A stretch of 64,000 nucleotides of DNA from Crocodylus rhombifer. Its lineage: Eukaryota > Chordata > Crocodylia > Crocodylidae. Under the pieces are notes generated by a model. The model searched no databases and was not told where the DNA came from. It was given only the letters and a program-made list of their open reading frames with translations. Where the stretch lies: the NCBI GenBank assembly GCA_038503035.1, contig JAVSML010020408.1, forward strand, positions 81,791 through 145,790, given 5' to 3'. The stretch's first letter is position 1; every line of letters starts with the position of its first letter. The position numbers and the translations under genes were made by a program. Below, one piece after another: positions 24,501 through 35,558 of the stretch.

Positions 24501-24935
24501 CAGCAAAGGATCCACTTGCAGTACCAAAGCCTTTTTTCCCTCATTTCCTAGACATTCCTTATCTGCTCTTAATTATCCATGGCTATTTTTACACTGTTTC
24601 CTCCACTTCCTAATTGCCCAAACTTATTTTCTTGATGGTTTTCTGCTGAAGATGGATTTCAGGAGTTCAGTATCTCAGGCAATTTCAAGACATCATTAAC
24701 ACCATCACCCTCCCCCCTCATTAACGAGTGGCCTACTTTCTTTCTGGTGCTTCTGTTCCCCTAGATATAAAGTCCTTATTATCCCCCCTAGCTCTTTGAC
24801 TAGTATTAACTCATTCTCTTGCCTTTCTCTTCTCCCTGCAGGTTTGTAATACCTCTATAGACTCGTTTGGTCACCTGCTCCCTCTTCACATCCCTGCTCT
24901 GGGGATTTTTAACCTCAGGTGTTGGCCAGGAGCTA
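21516..24935. other. Gene-free stretch with one motif cluster
   Basis: Unique DNA without recognised exons. It holds the motif group at 22107-22155 listed separately and a CAGCTGCAGCTGCAG palindromic repeat near 23417. The many 60-148 codon frames at 21.6-24.7 kb overlap on both strands and show no domains. Confidence 0.35.
22107..22155. promoter_or_regulatory. Homeodomain/POU octamer motif cluster
   Basis: CTTAATTAAG, then GGTAAATAATTAATTTGCAT, then CTTTGCTATTCAAAG occur within about 50 bp. TAATTAAT abuts the octamer-type sequence ATTTGCAT (22133-22140), and a GTAAATA FOX-like motif precedes it. Such dense AT-motif clusters are typical of conserved developmental enhancers, but AT-rich DNA yields them by chance too. 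Function is unproven. Confidence 0.25.
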
Positions 24936-24956
24936 CCCCCCCCCCCCCCCCCCCCC
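24936..24956 (+). repeat. Poly-C tract (21 C)
   Basis: An uninterrupted run of 21 C residues. Such runs are uncommon, are prone to sequencing slippage, and can form i-motif or, on the other strand, G-quadruplex structures. The exact length should be treated as uncertain. Confidence 0.95.
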
Positions 24957-25104
24957 ACATTTCCCTGAATTTGCTTTTTTCCTCTTCCAGTCAAACGACA
25001 CGTACCGCATGGCCACATACTTATGAGGCCATTTAGGCTTCCCTCACATTTTCCTCTGGTCAGATTAATAATTCTTCCTGTTGTACAGACTGTGACCCTT
25101 CAAA

Positions 25105-25340
25105 TAATTACCCGTGTTGTGGTAGTATCCACAGCTCCCAGCTAAGAGCAGGGTCCTATTAAGCTGGGTGCTGCTGAAACTCATAAGGGCGGTTTCCTGC
25201 CCCAAAGGGCGTCCAATCTAAAAAGACAAGACAGAGTAAGAATTATTACCCCTGTTTTAATGGCAGGAAACTGAGGCAGAGAGGGAGGGAGTGACTCGCC
25301 CCACAGCCAGACTCTACAGCCACGTCCAACACCTTAGCGA
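25105..25340 (+). mobile_element. L2/MIR-like interspersed repeat
   Basis: This copy reads GTTGTGGTAGTATCCACAGC, then GAGCAGGGTCCTATTAAGCT, then GGTTTCCTGCCCCAAAGGGC, GTCCAATCTAAAAAGACAAG and AATTATTACCCCTGTTTTAA. It ends with GGAAACTGAGGCAGAGAGG. The first blocks match the family seen at 16945-17070 and the last matches the MIR/L2 'ggaaactgaggcacagag' core. It is non-coding. Orientation is inferred from the order of the core blocks. Confidence 0.7.
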
Positions 25341-27799
25341 TGAGACCGCTCGTCTCTCGGCTGTGCTCCAGCTCCGCTCTTATTGGCTTCAGTAAGAAGC
25401 GCTGAATCTGAATACTAAACTGGTTTCTGCAAAATTTCTCTTGCTGCAACCTCATACCCCTGCGCTCCACAGCGTATGAACCCTTTGCTTATGAGGCAAA
25501 AGCAAGGTAGCTTATATGCTTATATGAAAAGCTACCCCAGGAAGAGCTCATACATAAGAATGAATTTAATTGTCTCTGACTTTAACACTATCAGATCACC
25601 TCTGCAGAGATAAACAACCAGACTTGGGGGATTAATATTTTCTTTGATACAAACTTGGTGGATGTACTGTTGTCAAAAAGTCCACAGAGATTTCTTGCAC
25701 TCCAGTGGGTGGCACTTCATTTTCCAGAATCTATGACCCAGCAGAAATTACTGTCAACTACCTGACCAATTGAGGGGGTATTGATTCGCTTGTTTCTATG
25801 GCAACCCATTAGTAATTAGATCCATGTCTCATATGCAATGACTAATCTGCCTCCGCTAGGTCTCGGATTTTGACACATTTTCATTCTAATCCTTAATTAG
25901 TTTATTTGATGCGGCCTGAGCATTTTATTTTTATATTAAATAGTTATTGAAAATGCATTCATACTGAGCAGAGATCAGAGGAGCAAAAGCAGTGTGTTGT
26001 CAACTAAACTCGTTGCTACATAGAAGGAAAGAAACAAACAAACTCCCGGCCCAAAACACTAGGCACCAGTTTCACTCGCTGCTCCTACCGTGCAGTAAAA
26101 ATTCAGCCCGGGGTACCCATCTGTCACCAAATGTTGTTTGAAGAATGAGGCCTCTGATACTTTATCTACTTTGTGCCTACTCTGTGCATGTGATTGCATC
26201 AAAACAATATCCAGCTTTCACTGGAGGCTTTGAGCAAAGTTATTGCATACTTAACTTCTTGGAGAGGAACTCTGTGTTAAGACAGACACCTTCCTTTAAC
26301 ACCGGCACGACCACAGGCCATTCTCTGCAATTCATCTTCCTTCTCCTGTGATAGCTTGGACAACAATTCAGAAAGGGTGCTGCATGGTGGCTTGAGGCTC
26401 TCCCCAACCCTGGGGCCCAGGCGCTGGAGTCTGGAGAGGACCCTGCACCCCAAAACAGTCTGATACGCAACCCGGATCTGGGTGGACAAGAAGCTTACTC
26501 TGCTTACCCATGTCTCACCCCACAGCCCACAGCAGGGCGTGGGTCGTGGGAGCACCCGCTTCTCAAAATGAGTAGCGTAACACTACTCACTCACAATTTC
26601 TGCACTTACCCCATTCAGGGTCTCCGCGTGGCTGTGTGAGAGCACTCTGCTTTGCTCTTCCCCGGCACACATACTGCCTTCAAGCAGCAAGACAGGAAAA
26701 CAAAAGTACTACCCTAATCCACGTATTCATTCTAGCCTTGCAAATTTGCTGCTTACTACAAAAACCTGATAGGCACTCCCAGAGCACGCGTATGAATGCC
26801 CATAACGCCACCACAATTAGTTGGAATGGCCCGAGTTCTGCTTCCAGTGACATAGGTATAAATAGAAAATAATTCACCGCAACAGCCAGTCCTCCTGTTT
26901 CACAGCAGCGCGGTGGAGCCAAGAGCAGAATTTGCTCCAATTTACCCCATGAAAACCAAGATGGTTTTGTGCAAAGAAGTCCGAAGCTACAGAAATCGTA
27001 GTTCAAAGGGCTCTGGTAATGATTTTTCACGAAACATTACATTAAAACCACTGATGGAATGAGAGCATTGACAGTTTTCACTTTTGATATATCCAGAATC
27101 ACTTTTCCCTAAACTGTGGGATCAGTCATATATGTCACACGATGGTCAGGAAAAGCACAGCGTGGCATTTCTGCAATATCTTGGGAATGCAAACAGCACC
27201 GCTGCAATGTTGGCTTATGGCTGATAAATGACGACTCTCAGAGGCCGCACGACATGCAGCCGCTCCCTCCAAAGAGCTTTCCCCAAACCCCATGTAGGGT
27301 AGGCGCCGCCAAACAAGGACCCAGAGCAAATGCCATCGGGCAGTTCTTGTATTTCTACTGCACTGAGAATCCTGCCACAAAAAGCTCCCGGAAGATTGTC
27401 ATGGACATCCCTGGCGCATAAAACAAATAGTCCAAGAGATGCAAAAGGAATCAGTTGTGTTGGGTGCCCATGGCTCGAAAGGCCTTGATTTGCCAAGAGA
27501 AGTCCTCATTGCCTTCTGAGAGTCAAGTCTCTTCCAGATGTTTCAGGCTGGACAGCCACAAACAAAGCACTCAGAGCCCTAACCATTTTTTAAATCTTTA
27601 GTCCTGGTGCCTAAATTGTGATGATAATTTCTCTGAATGCCATCATTTTGTGACAGACCATTCCCTACCAACGCAGCACTGAAACAGACGGCTTGATTTC
27701 CCTTTTCACTGCCCAGCTGCAATATTATTAATGCTGATAAAACATCCTCAATTGCTCTTTTTAAATCAAGCGACTGTATTTGACTCCGTGACCTCCTCT
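25341..27799. other. Gene-free stretch, nothing assigned
   Basis: AT-rich DNA at 25500-26000, then mixed composition. Open frames up to 116 codons (26680-27030 minus) have no recognised domain. No RNA genes or repeats were assigned. Confidence 0.35.
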
Positions 27800-27975
27800 C
27801 ACAACGAACCGACTGTGAGCTGCCTGAGGAACTATTTCATCTTAGTGGGTCTGAATTTGCTGCCATTTAAATCCGTTTTGATGTGAAGTGGAGGGACAGA
27901 TAGCTTTTCACTTCATGTTTCATAATTCTGAATATCTCAATCAAGTCTTCTTTAACACATCTCCTTTGTAGGCTA
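27800..27975 (-). mobile_element. Old CR1-type LINE 3' region fragment, antisense
   Basis: The plus strand carries GAACTATTTCATCTTAGTGG, CTGCCATTTAAATC, GATAGCTTTTCACTTCATG, TTCATAATTCTGAATATCTC, AATCAAGTCTTCTTTAACAC and TCTCCTTTGTAGGCTAAATC in that order. This follows the antisense 3' region of amniote CR1/L3 elements ('..cactttctccatgccattcatgattttatagacctctatcatgtcccc..'). It is diverged and non-coding. Confidence 0.55.
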
Positions 27976-29061
27976 AATCCTCCCTAGTTGTTAATGTGTT
28001 TGTCACAACTTCATTCTACCTGCTCTAAGATGAGGATAGCCTCATCAGAGGCAAAGTCGTCTTATATTTATTCAGTGTTACCAATATGGGTGGGATTTTA
28101 CACGCATCTCCTCCAGTTATATAGCCCCAGTCTTGCAGACCCCACCTGTGTGGTGAGTCCAAGGGAGGTCAATAGGACTGCACATTAATGCAGGGAGACG
28201 ACTTGGCCTGTCCTGACGTGGAGCCAACCATATAACCTGAACTCTGCTTCCACTGACACATCGGTCCCGCTGACTTTGCCGAGGGCAGGAGTGGGCCCTA
28301 AGGCCCAGTTCCTCCCAACACTCAGGGCCTGGATAGATGCCATGTCTACACCAGTGCAATCAGCTTTTATGCCAGTATAAAAATAATGAGCGGACAGATG
28401 ACATAAACCCTTGCATCTGGCTAATTTCATCCAATCTGGCGCAAAAATACCCCAGAAAGAATCAGGATGCACATACACTAGTGTCATTTATACCATTTGC
28501 CTAAGGTAACCAGGCAATTATCTGCTCCCCTACCATGAAGAGCAAGGCACTTAACAGCCCCTAGTGCATGCTGCCACCCCGTGACAGCTGCTCATCTGCC
28601 TATTCCAGATTCTGGTATGATTTGCATTGGTACATAAAACTGAAGTGAGTTATGTAGTGATCACTGGGTTCAATAAACACAGGCATACGTGAAGAAGAAC
28701 CACACACTTTAATTTGTAGAGCAGTAGGCAATGCCTGCAAACCCTTTGTCTCTCTCTGACTGACTGACTAGCTACTTAACTGAGGGACCATCTCCCAATT
28801 ACCAACTCAGTCTCATCTTGATGATGACTTCTATCACTACAGGTTATACAGATGTAAATGTATCATCCGTCCACGGTATTAGCGGCTTACTCTTATACAG
28901 AAGAGCCATCCCTTGGGACTATACTGGAAAGATGCACGTGCAAAACTATGCGCAGAAGCATTCACAGGATTGGAGCACACAGAAGCAAGACTCCTCTCCA
29001 CAAGGTCTTATATTAAATAATATTAATTTGCCCCTCCGCTCTCAGTACAGGTAGCCTCTGC
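27976..29061. other. Gene-free stretch, nothing assigned
   Basis: Unique DNA with a brief TGAC repeat at about 28757-28768. No exon, RNA gene or assignable repeat was seen. Confidence 0.35.
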
Positions 29062-29145
29062 TGATTCAAAGATTACAGAGCCAGAGGCACCACTGGGATC
29101 CTCTAGTCTGACCTTCTGCATAACACAGGCTGTTGGACTTGCATT
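29062..29145 (-). mobile_element. CR1-type LINE 3' terminus, antisense
   Basis: AAAGATTACAGAGCCAGAGG, then CACCACTGGGATCCTCTAGT, then CTGACCTTCTGCATAACACA is the reverse complement of a CR1 3' end of the type 'tgtgttat.caggaggtcagactagatgatc..ggtcccttctggccttaaaatct'. Only the terminal 80 bp or so is recognisable. It belongs to a different subfamily from the copies at 685, 2447 and 38845. Confidence 0.65.
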
Positions 29146-30901
29146 GCGGCCCATTAGTAACTTATAAATGTGATCAGCAATTTCTGCCCAGTACGTAATT
29201 AAACGAGCCTGAACTTTATTTCATGTGGATTGTTAACCCCTCTGCACCACCGGCTAGACCTTCCAGCTCATGCTGAAAGGAAACAAGCAGTAATTCAGAG
29301 ACACTCTCCCCAAACTAGATAAAAGCCCTCAACAAAGGTCAGAATAAAAGTGAAAATTAATAATGAATTATGTTTAAATTACGTGTCATAATATTTCGTG
29401 TTAACGCCATCCCACTTCATACTGCGTTCAGTCCTCCTAAGTTATTATCACCTGGAAATAAAATCCCATCTGGATTCTATGCCTTTCTGATTTCTCACCT
29501 ACACAGTTAAAATACGCAAGCACCTTTATCATCAGGAAATGGAAAACAGTTACGTGTTACAAACTGATAGGAAGGACAATTGTTATGTGCGTTAGCCATG
29601 GGGATATTCCATCCCAGCAGGCATTTGCAATCTGGAAAGGGTCTCTCTCCACATCTTTACTGGAGACTGACGGTGCAAAACTAGAGGAAGCACATGTCCT
29701 ACATGGTGATCCGGCACCACCGATCAGAAATGAGCCTCACCCAATCGCTCCTGTTCTGCAGGTACCGCCCGCTGCGCATTTCATCACACGGTCACTTTGT
29801 GGAGTACAGCCAGGGATGCTCTTCTCTCCTGCTAACGGTCCCTGGCACCTCTCTAGTAGTGACCACTCTGCAGCTGCAGAACAACATGCACTTGAGATCC
29901 TGTATGCAAGTGTAGGGCAAGTCTGCATGCCAGGGATTCGGAGCCTAATTCCAGTTTCAAAGGTTATTTAGGCACCTGCAGGTCAGTGAAAGAAAGGAAT
30001 CTGGAAACCTGACCACTCGAGTTATTCTTGAAAGTGGAACTTAGGTCCACCTTGCTGCCTATGAAAACATTACCCAGCATGCAATACTGGTGCGAGTTGG
30101 ATTACTTACTTTATATCTACAAAAGAGCTAGTACTTAGCCTGGGGCAGTCACATGCTCTACCTATAAACACCCATGGACATCTTAAATACAAATATACAG
30201 TACTAGATTTCATAGTAAAACAGGGGATATTTGACTGTATAAAGATCTGTTTCGCCTAAGGAAGACATTGCTAACCACATGCTAAAGGAATTTCCTAAGC
30301 GTTCTTCGTGCAAACGCAATAAAAACTTGTTAAGATCAATCAAGATCCAATTGCACCAACAAAGTGTCACTTAAGAAAACTAAAGCTGAATCAATTTACA
30401 GCAGTCCCTACCAGGCTGGGAGAGAGGCTCCGAGGAAGAAATCAGGCAGTCTCTTGGAGAGACCAAGTTACAACCAGCAACGCTCCTTCCATGATATGTG
30501 CAAGGGGCTGAGTTACAGCTGGTCAGGAACTTACCAGGAAACCCTTTTCCTGCGGTCACAAAATGTCAGTCTATCTAAACCAAAACCTTGCACAGGAGTG
30601 TCTGCAGAGGATCCCGGGTGGAACCTGTGCCCTTGAATAACCAACACCCTGGACCACCGGGGGCCTGAGGCTGGGGGTTTAGCCCTTCCCTTGAATCAGA
30701 CAGAGCAAGAAGTTTTACCTTACTCTCCCAGATCCCATGGTATTGCTCTCCCCCTGGGCTGCTGGCGTTTGGGGGTGCATGGATGTCTGCTCTCTCATTT
30801 TTCCCCAAAACCTTGTTGGCGCTGACAGGGGTGACATTTGTCATGCAACTGGCCCCCTGAAAATGCTCTACAATTGTGCCCCATCCCCAGTGCTGTCTAC
30901 A
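29146..30901. other. Gene-free stretch, nothing assigned
   Basis: AT-rich unique DNA to about 30360, then GC-richer DNA leading into the palindrome at 30902. The 128-codon frame at 29585-29971 has overlapping frames on both strands and no domain. Confidence 0.35.
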
Positions 30902-31088
30902 GGATGGGAGGGGGGAGAAGGGAGGCAAGGGACCTCCAGGCTGGGGTTTGCCAAGCCTGAGCTGGAGTGGGGGGCACGTAGACTGGAGCCCCCCACCTTG
31001 CAGCCCCCCTAGCCCTCTTCCGCTCAGGCTTAGTCCAGGAAAACCCCAGCCGGGAGCTTCCTCCCCTCCCTTCTCCCCTCTCCCATCC
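30902..31088. repeat. Large imperfect inverted repeat with nested hairpin
   Basis: The left arm 30902-30961 begins GGATGGGAGGGGGGAGAAGG. It is matched by the reverse complement of the right arm 31022-31088, which ends in TTCTCCCCTCTCCCATCC. Both arms contain GGCTGGGGTTT (sense) and AAGCCTGAG in the same order. Arm length is about 60-67 bp with scattered mismatches and one short insertion. Inside the spacer a second, perfect 9-bp stem occurs: GTGGGGGGC (30967-30975) against GCCCCCCAC (30988-30996). This could be a cruciform-forming sequence, a foldback transposon relic or a local inverted duplication. The G-runs also allow G-quadruplexes. Confidence 0.85.
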
Positions 31089-33961
31089 GGAGCTGGGGGC
31101 TAAGGGAGAGAAACTGCAGGCAGGCAGTCCCTCTCCACTGCATCGGCTCCAAAGTGGAGCTCGATCCCAGCCCCACTCCCGTTTCTGTGAAGCGCCATGA
31201 GTTAGAGCAGGGAGCTGCACGTCTGTCAGCGCCCTGTAGTTTCATCCTGAGGCAGGACAGGAAATCCAGCTCTGGGAGAAAGGAGAGCATCCAGCCCTTC
31301 GCAGGAAGCACTTGGCAGCTCCCAGCCTGGGGAGCAAGCCCCCTGCTCTGCTCAGAAACATGCACACAAGCGGTCCCATTACGTCTGCTTTTACTCCATT
31401 ATGGACGTGAGCTGAAAGGACTCCAGAAAAGCTCCGGAAAGAGCAGATCTTCGAGAACTGAGTGAGCTGGAGCTTATAAGGGGACAAATGTCCCTTCATT
31501 CATTAGGGCTCATGGCCAAATGAAGACACACAAGAGGCGCTGCAGTCAAGTGCAAGCTCCTGACTCTCTACACCATTACATACCTAGTTACCCACAAATA
31601 CAGCATATTCTTTTCTCCTCTTCCCAGGGTTTTTTACTCCAGCACATGAATAATATGATATGCCTGTAAGCAGAGGATGGCTATGAGGATATTAAGAGAT
31701 AGCACAGATAGAGTGATAATGAAGCAGAATTCTTAGGCCATAGAGAAGCCAGCTGTGTGTAATTCATTATGTCACGGGATTGTCATGTTGCTCAGTAGAA
31801 AAGCATGCCTTTTGCCTGCCTCAGATCAGCACTGGTTTGCCACTGAGTGTCACGCTTCAACTTTGGCAGCATAATGAACAGTGCTGCGGGCTGTCTCCCA
31901 TTTGTCTTGCAAACGCATCCGAATCGAAAAGACGTCGGAAGAACAAAGCGACTGCAAACACACGAAATGGAATGAAAAAACCTGCGAGTGAGAAGGTGGC
32001 TGGACCCTATAAAGCAACACCAGGTATGTACATGGCAAGAAATAGATGCCAGCATCCTTATCAGAAGAGGTGGCCAGGGGCTGGCTCCCCAGCTAGTGCA
32101 AATCAACACTGTTCCCTTGACTTCCAGAGATGCACCATAGCAGCAAGTGTCTCCATCTCAGCACCAACAACTCGCCTTACGCATCGGTTGGGAGCGTAAG
32201 AAAGACAATTTTGCAGATATTTTCCCACAAATCAGCCGAGCAGGTATTTCATGTAGCTTCAACACCCTCTGCCAACTGATTTCCTCTGAATCATTTTCCT
32301 CAAAAGTAGTTGTGCATAATATTTATTGCACATGAACTATCTTCTAGTGCTGACTGGCTGTGATTCATTAAAGCTGCAGATGATCTAATTGCTGCAGCCT
32401 GTATCGGGAAGGTCAGTGTGCCTGGAACCATCACAAACGCTGAAATGTAGTTTGCTAATGAGCAACCATCATGATGCCTCCAGCAGCTAAGCAGAAGAGA
32501 ATTACAGGTGTGCCCACTGCAAGGCTCTGCGAGGACACCACCACAACGTCCCCTCCAGAAGACAACACAATGAGGAAGCCAAACCACTTGGCCCTGTAAA
32601 TAAGCCAGATCCTCATGGCCTAGCAGTCTTTACAAACCCAGTACAGTCTAGCGAGAAGGTTGCGTGGGTTCAGAGACCTGAGGAAGATCTGGCAGAAGCA
32701 GCTGAAATGTGCTTGCTAAACTAGGCAGGCTTCTACAGCTCGAGCACTGAGCCCAATCCACACAACTGTCTCAGCTCCACCCTGCCTGCGCCGATACCCG
32801 AGGCATCACTCCCACATCACAAGCTGGAGCATCTCCTTGTGAACTTTGTGGTGCTATACAAATTACGTCTGCTGGAGATCTGACAGATTTATGGCTGGCA
32901 TCTCCAGTAAACTACTCACTATGCCTGAGTCTACACCAGGTTCATCAAGCCTGATGCTGGACTCTTGCATAGAGTCTTTAAGATCTGGCAGTCATCACAC
33001 AAGGCCTTGCATGATATCAGGAACATACTGGACATCATGGGAGCATCAAGCGTGTGGCTGCCTGTCCCATGCCACTGGGGTTCACTTAATTATCTATGCA
33101 ACACCAGAGGTGTTCACAGCATTTTGGAAATAACAGAATGATAAGGCTCTTGTCCTGAGGAGATTATAATATGAATTAGGCATAACATAGCATGGAAAAG
33201 CAATTAGCAGCACGTATAAAGAAAGGGAATGTGAACCTTATGCGCATATTGATGGCTACCTGGTGCTGCAGCCTGGTTGCAGTGACATCTCGGTGAGGGT
33301 CTCCCTGCTGACCATCTCTCCTTCTGCAAAACAAAACGAAAGAAAAATAAACCAAAGGCCTGGTCTCCAAGTGGAGACATGCACCAGCTCCCCAGGGGGA
33401 CCGCCCTGGGCTCACACCACTCCTGGGGACTTTTGCCGTGGTCGTCACTGAACAGTGCTGGACGACGCCCTGCCCACACTCGTTCGGCGGGAGGAAGACA
33501 CTCTCCAGGGAAGACAACCATGCTGCCAGGGGCTGGAGGCACTAGGTCTTTGCCACCTTTTTTTTTTAGTGTGCCCACGAGGCAAGAGACATCTCCCACC
33601 AGCTACACAGGCTTGAGAGCATCGGTGCCTGCATGCGCATGCCCTGCCCCTGCACACCCAGTTCTGGGCTCAGTCTCAATTCACAACACACTCACACACC
33701 GCACACCACTTTTATTGTGAATAAAAAACATCACTGGGTTTATTTGGTGCCTTTTGTTGCTGTCATGAATGCCTAAATAATAATCCTGTGTTTAGAAACA
33801 AGCCATCAGGGACCAATGAGATGCATTTGTTGTAATTACATGATTCTCTTAATTAATTTCTGACAGGAAATTTCAAAACAAAAATGACAGGCTAGACCTG
33901 CTTTCCCCTGTACACACATACACAAGCACACACCCGCTTTCAATCCCTTCTTTAAGTCCTC
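31089..33961. other. Gene-free stretch, nothing assigned
   Basis: Unique DNA, GC-rich to about 31350. A short string near 33143-33172 (AGGCTCTTGTCCTGAGGAGA) resembles part of the L2/MIR-like family but is insufficient alone. Open frames up to 139 codons (31780-32199) show no domain. Confidence 0.35.
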
Positions 33962-33966
33962 TTGTC
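33962..33966. repeat. Left target-site duplication of the solo LTR
   Basis: TTGTC, identical to 34623-34627. It was generated by integrase-staggered cutting of the target. Confidence 0.8.
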
Positions 33967-34622
33967 TGTCCCAGCCGCCTGCGGAGGGTTTAGACTGAGA
34001 GTGTGGTCGCGGGTAGAAAGGAAAGGAAGATTTATTGACTCAAGAAAAACACAACTACACGTAGTAACAAGACAAACAATGACAGACAAAAGCAATTCAC
34101 GCTGGCAACTTATCGGCAGTCCCTCTGATGCCCAATACACAGCAAGCTTCTCTTTCCACAAAGTTCAGCGAGGTCAGGCGTCCCCGGACAACGCTGTCTG
34201 AGGGGAGCCGGGAAGGACCCTGGAATGCAGCTCTTGGGCTCCTCGAGGTCCACAGGCCCACTGATTCAGGCTAACTAATCCTTTTCACAGAGCTGCATCT
34301 TCCTTCTGAATGGTTTCCAAATATTTCAGCTAATTTATAGCTTCTGAAGGACACTGATAACGTATGACCACTTAGATTCCTTTTTCTTCAACTGTCCATA
34401 GACTGACCAATAGCAGGACAAGCCTTGCATTCCTTCTAGGCTTTCCTAAATTTACTTGGCCTTACTTTATACAAGGCCTCACTACATCTTAAACTATAAT
34501 TAGGCTTTTAACAACAACTTATAGCTTAATTTCTAAACAAATACAGAAAAACACTTGGTCTAATCTTCATAGAGCCTTCAGCAAGCACCTTTATCACACA
34601 GACATACTTTTCAGCCGCCACA
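33967..34622 (-). mobile_element. Solo LTR of an endogenous retrovirus
   Basis: The 656-bp unit reads, on the minus strand, from TGTGGCGGCT to GGCGGCTGGGACA, so it has the TG..CA termini of a retroviral LTR. It is flanked by an identical 5-bp duplication, TTGTC at 33962-33966 and TTGTC at 34623-34627. On the minus strand there is an inverted CCAAT box (ATTGG) near 34407, TATAAA-type motifs at 34471-34466 and 34339-34333, and an AATAAA polyadenylation signal at 34036-34031, 64 bp before the 3' end. No gag, pol, env or primer-binding-site region adjoins it. This is the product of LTR-LTR recombination that removed the provirus. The class is not determined; a 5-bp duplication occurs in several ERV groups. 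Confidence 0.85.
34031..34036 (-). terminator. LTR polyadenylation signal
   Basis: AATAAA on the minus strand inside the solo LTR, placed 64 bp upstream of the LTR 3' terminus, as expected for the R/U5 boundary region. Confidence 0.6.
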
Positions 34623-34627
34623 TTGTC
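34623..34627. repeat. Right target-site duplication of the solo LTR
   Basis: TTGTC, identical to 33962-33966. The perfect identity fits an insertion that is not very old. Confidence 0.8.
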
Positions 34628-35478
34628 ATTTTAGGTTTTTGTTACTAATGGAGAATGCAACATAATCCTGAGTGGGGACAGGCAGCAGCAGCCACAATGA
34701 AAAAGAAAGGGAAAAGGAAATGCATTTAAACCAAAATGTTTCATTCAACCTGGAACAAAAAACTCCACTTCATTTAGTTTTGCCTTTATTTAACTAGCAT
34801 GGGCAGGAAGTGTTTTTTTTCAATTTTGGTGGTTGAACTGAAATAATGGGGGGGGGGAGGGAGGGCTTTGGATCAAGAAAAAACAGATTTTTTCCAAGTT
34901 TTTTTGGCAACGTGGCAAATTTCATCTTGGGTCAAAGCCAAAACATTTTATTTGACTCAAATGATTTTTTTTTTCATTTTCATGTATTTAAAGCTTTTTT
35001 CTGAATATGTCATGCCTTTATTTTAAATTTATAAAGCTGCATAAAAATAAAACATCAAAAATGTTTTTTTCCCCCAAAAGCACTGAAAGGAAACTTTTTG
35101 TTCCCAAAACGCTGAAGTAAAATGTTCTGACATTTTCAAAATGTAGCCCTTGTTTCTTCCTTGTTAAGGAGGCTAGGACATGAGGATCTGGCTTATTTAC
35201 AGGGCCAAGTGATTTGGCTTCATTTTTAGCACTGAATAAAAATTTGCCAGACCTATGTTCACCATTTTTTTACACTGATGCTACTTTCAAAACAGAAATG
35301 GTGTTTCACAAAGAACGCCTCCAAATGAAATGCTAAGCCTTTCCCAATATGTTCCCACTTTTTTTTCTACCAAAGTTATTCAGCAAGTTTCCCCTGGCTG
35401 CAAAACTGCATTTCTTGGTACATATTAGTTGCTGAAAGCTAGCCAGATTGCCTAGAGGCAAAAGGAACCACAAGTCAC
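34628..35478. other. AT-rich gene-free stretch
   Basis: Strongly AT-rich DNA with repeated TTTTT and AAAAT runs and a G10 tract at 34848-34857. No exon or repeat family was recognised. Confidence 0.4.
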
Positions 35479-35558
35479 GGCAGAGGCGATCTCTTTTATT
35501 AGACCACCTGGATAGTTGCAGATATTTAGTCGGTCGAATAAAAGAGATCACCTCTGCC
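35479..35558. repeat. 27-bp-arm inverted repeat (hairpin)
   Basis: The left arm 35479-35505 (GGCAGAGGCGATCTCTTTTA, then TTAGACC) and the right arm 35532-35558 (GGTCGAATAAAAGAGATCAC, then CTCTGCC) pair at 25 of 27 positions around a 26-bp loop. The GGTCTAATAAAAGA.ATCACCTC word resembles a widespread amniote repeat end. The structure may therefore be two copies of that motif in opposite orientation, or the terminus of a foldback element. Confidence 0.9.

Noticed and set aside
33967..34622. Provirus with coding genes
   Set aside because: Both flanks show the target duplication directly at the LTR ends, so only a single LTR is present. No gag, pol or env sequence adjoins it.
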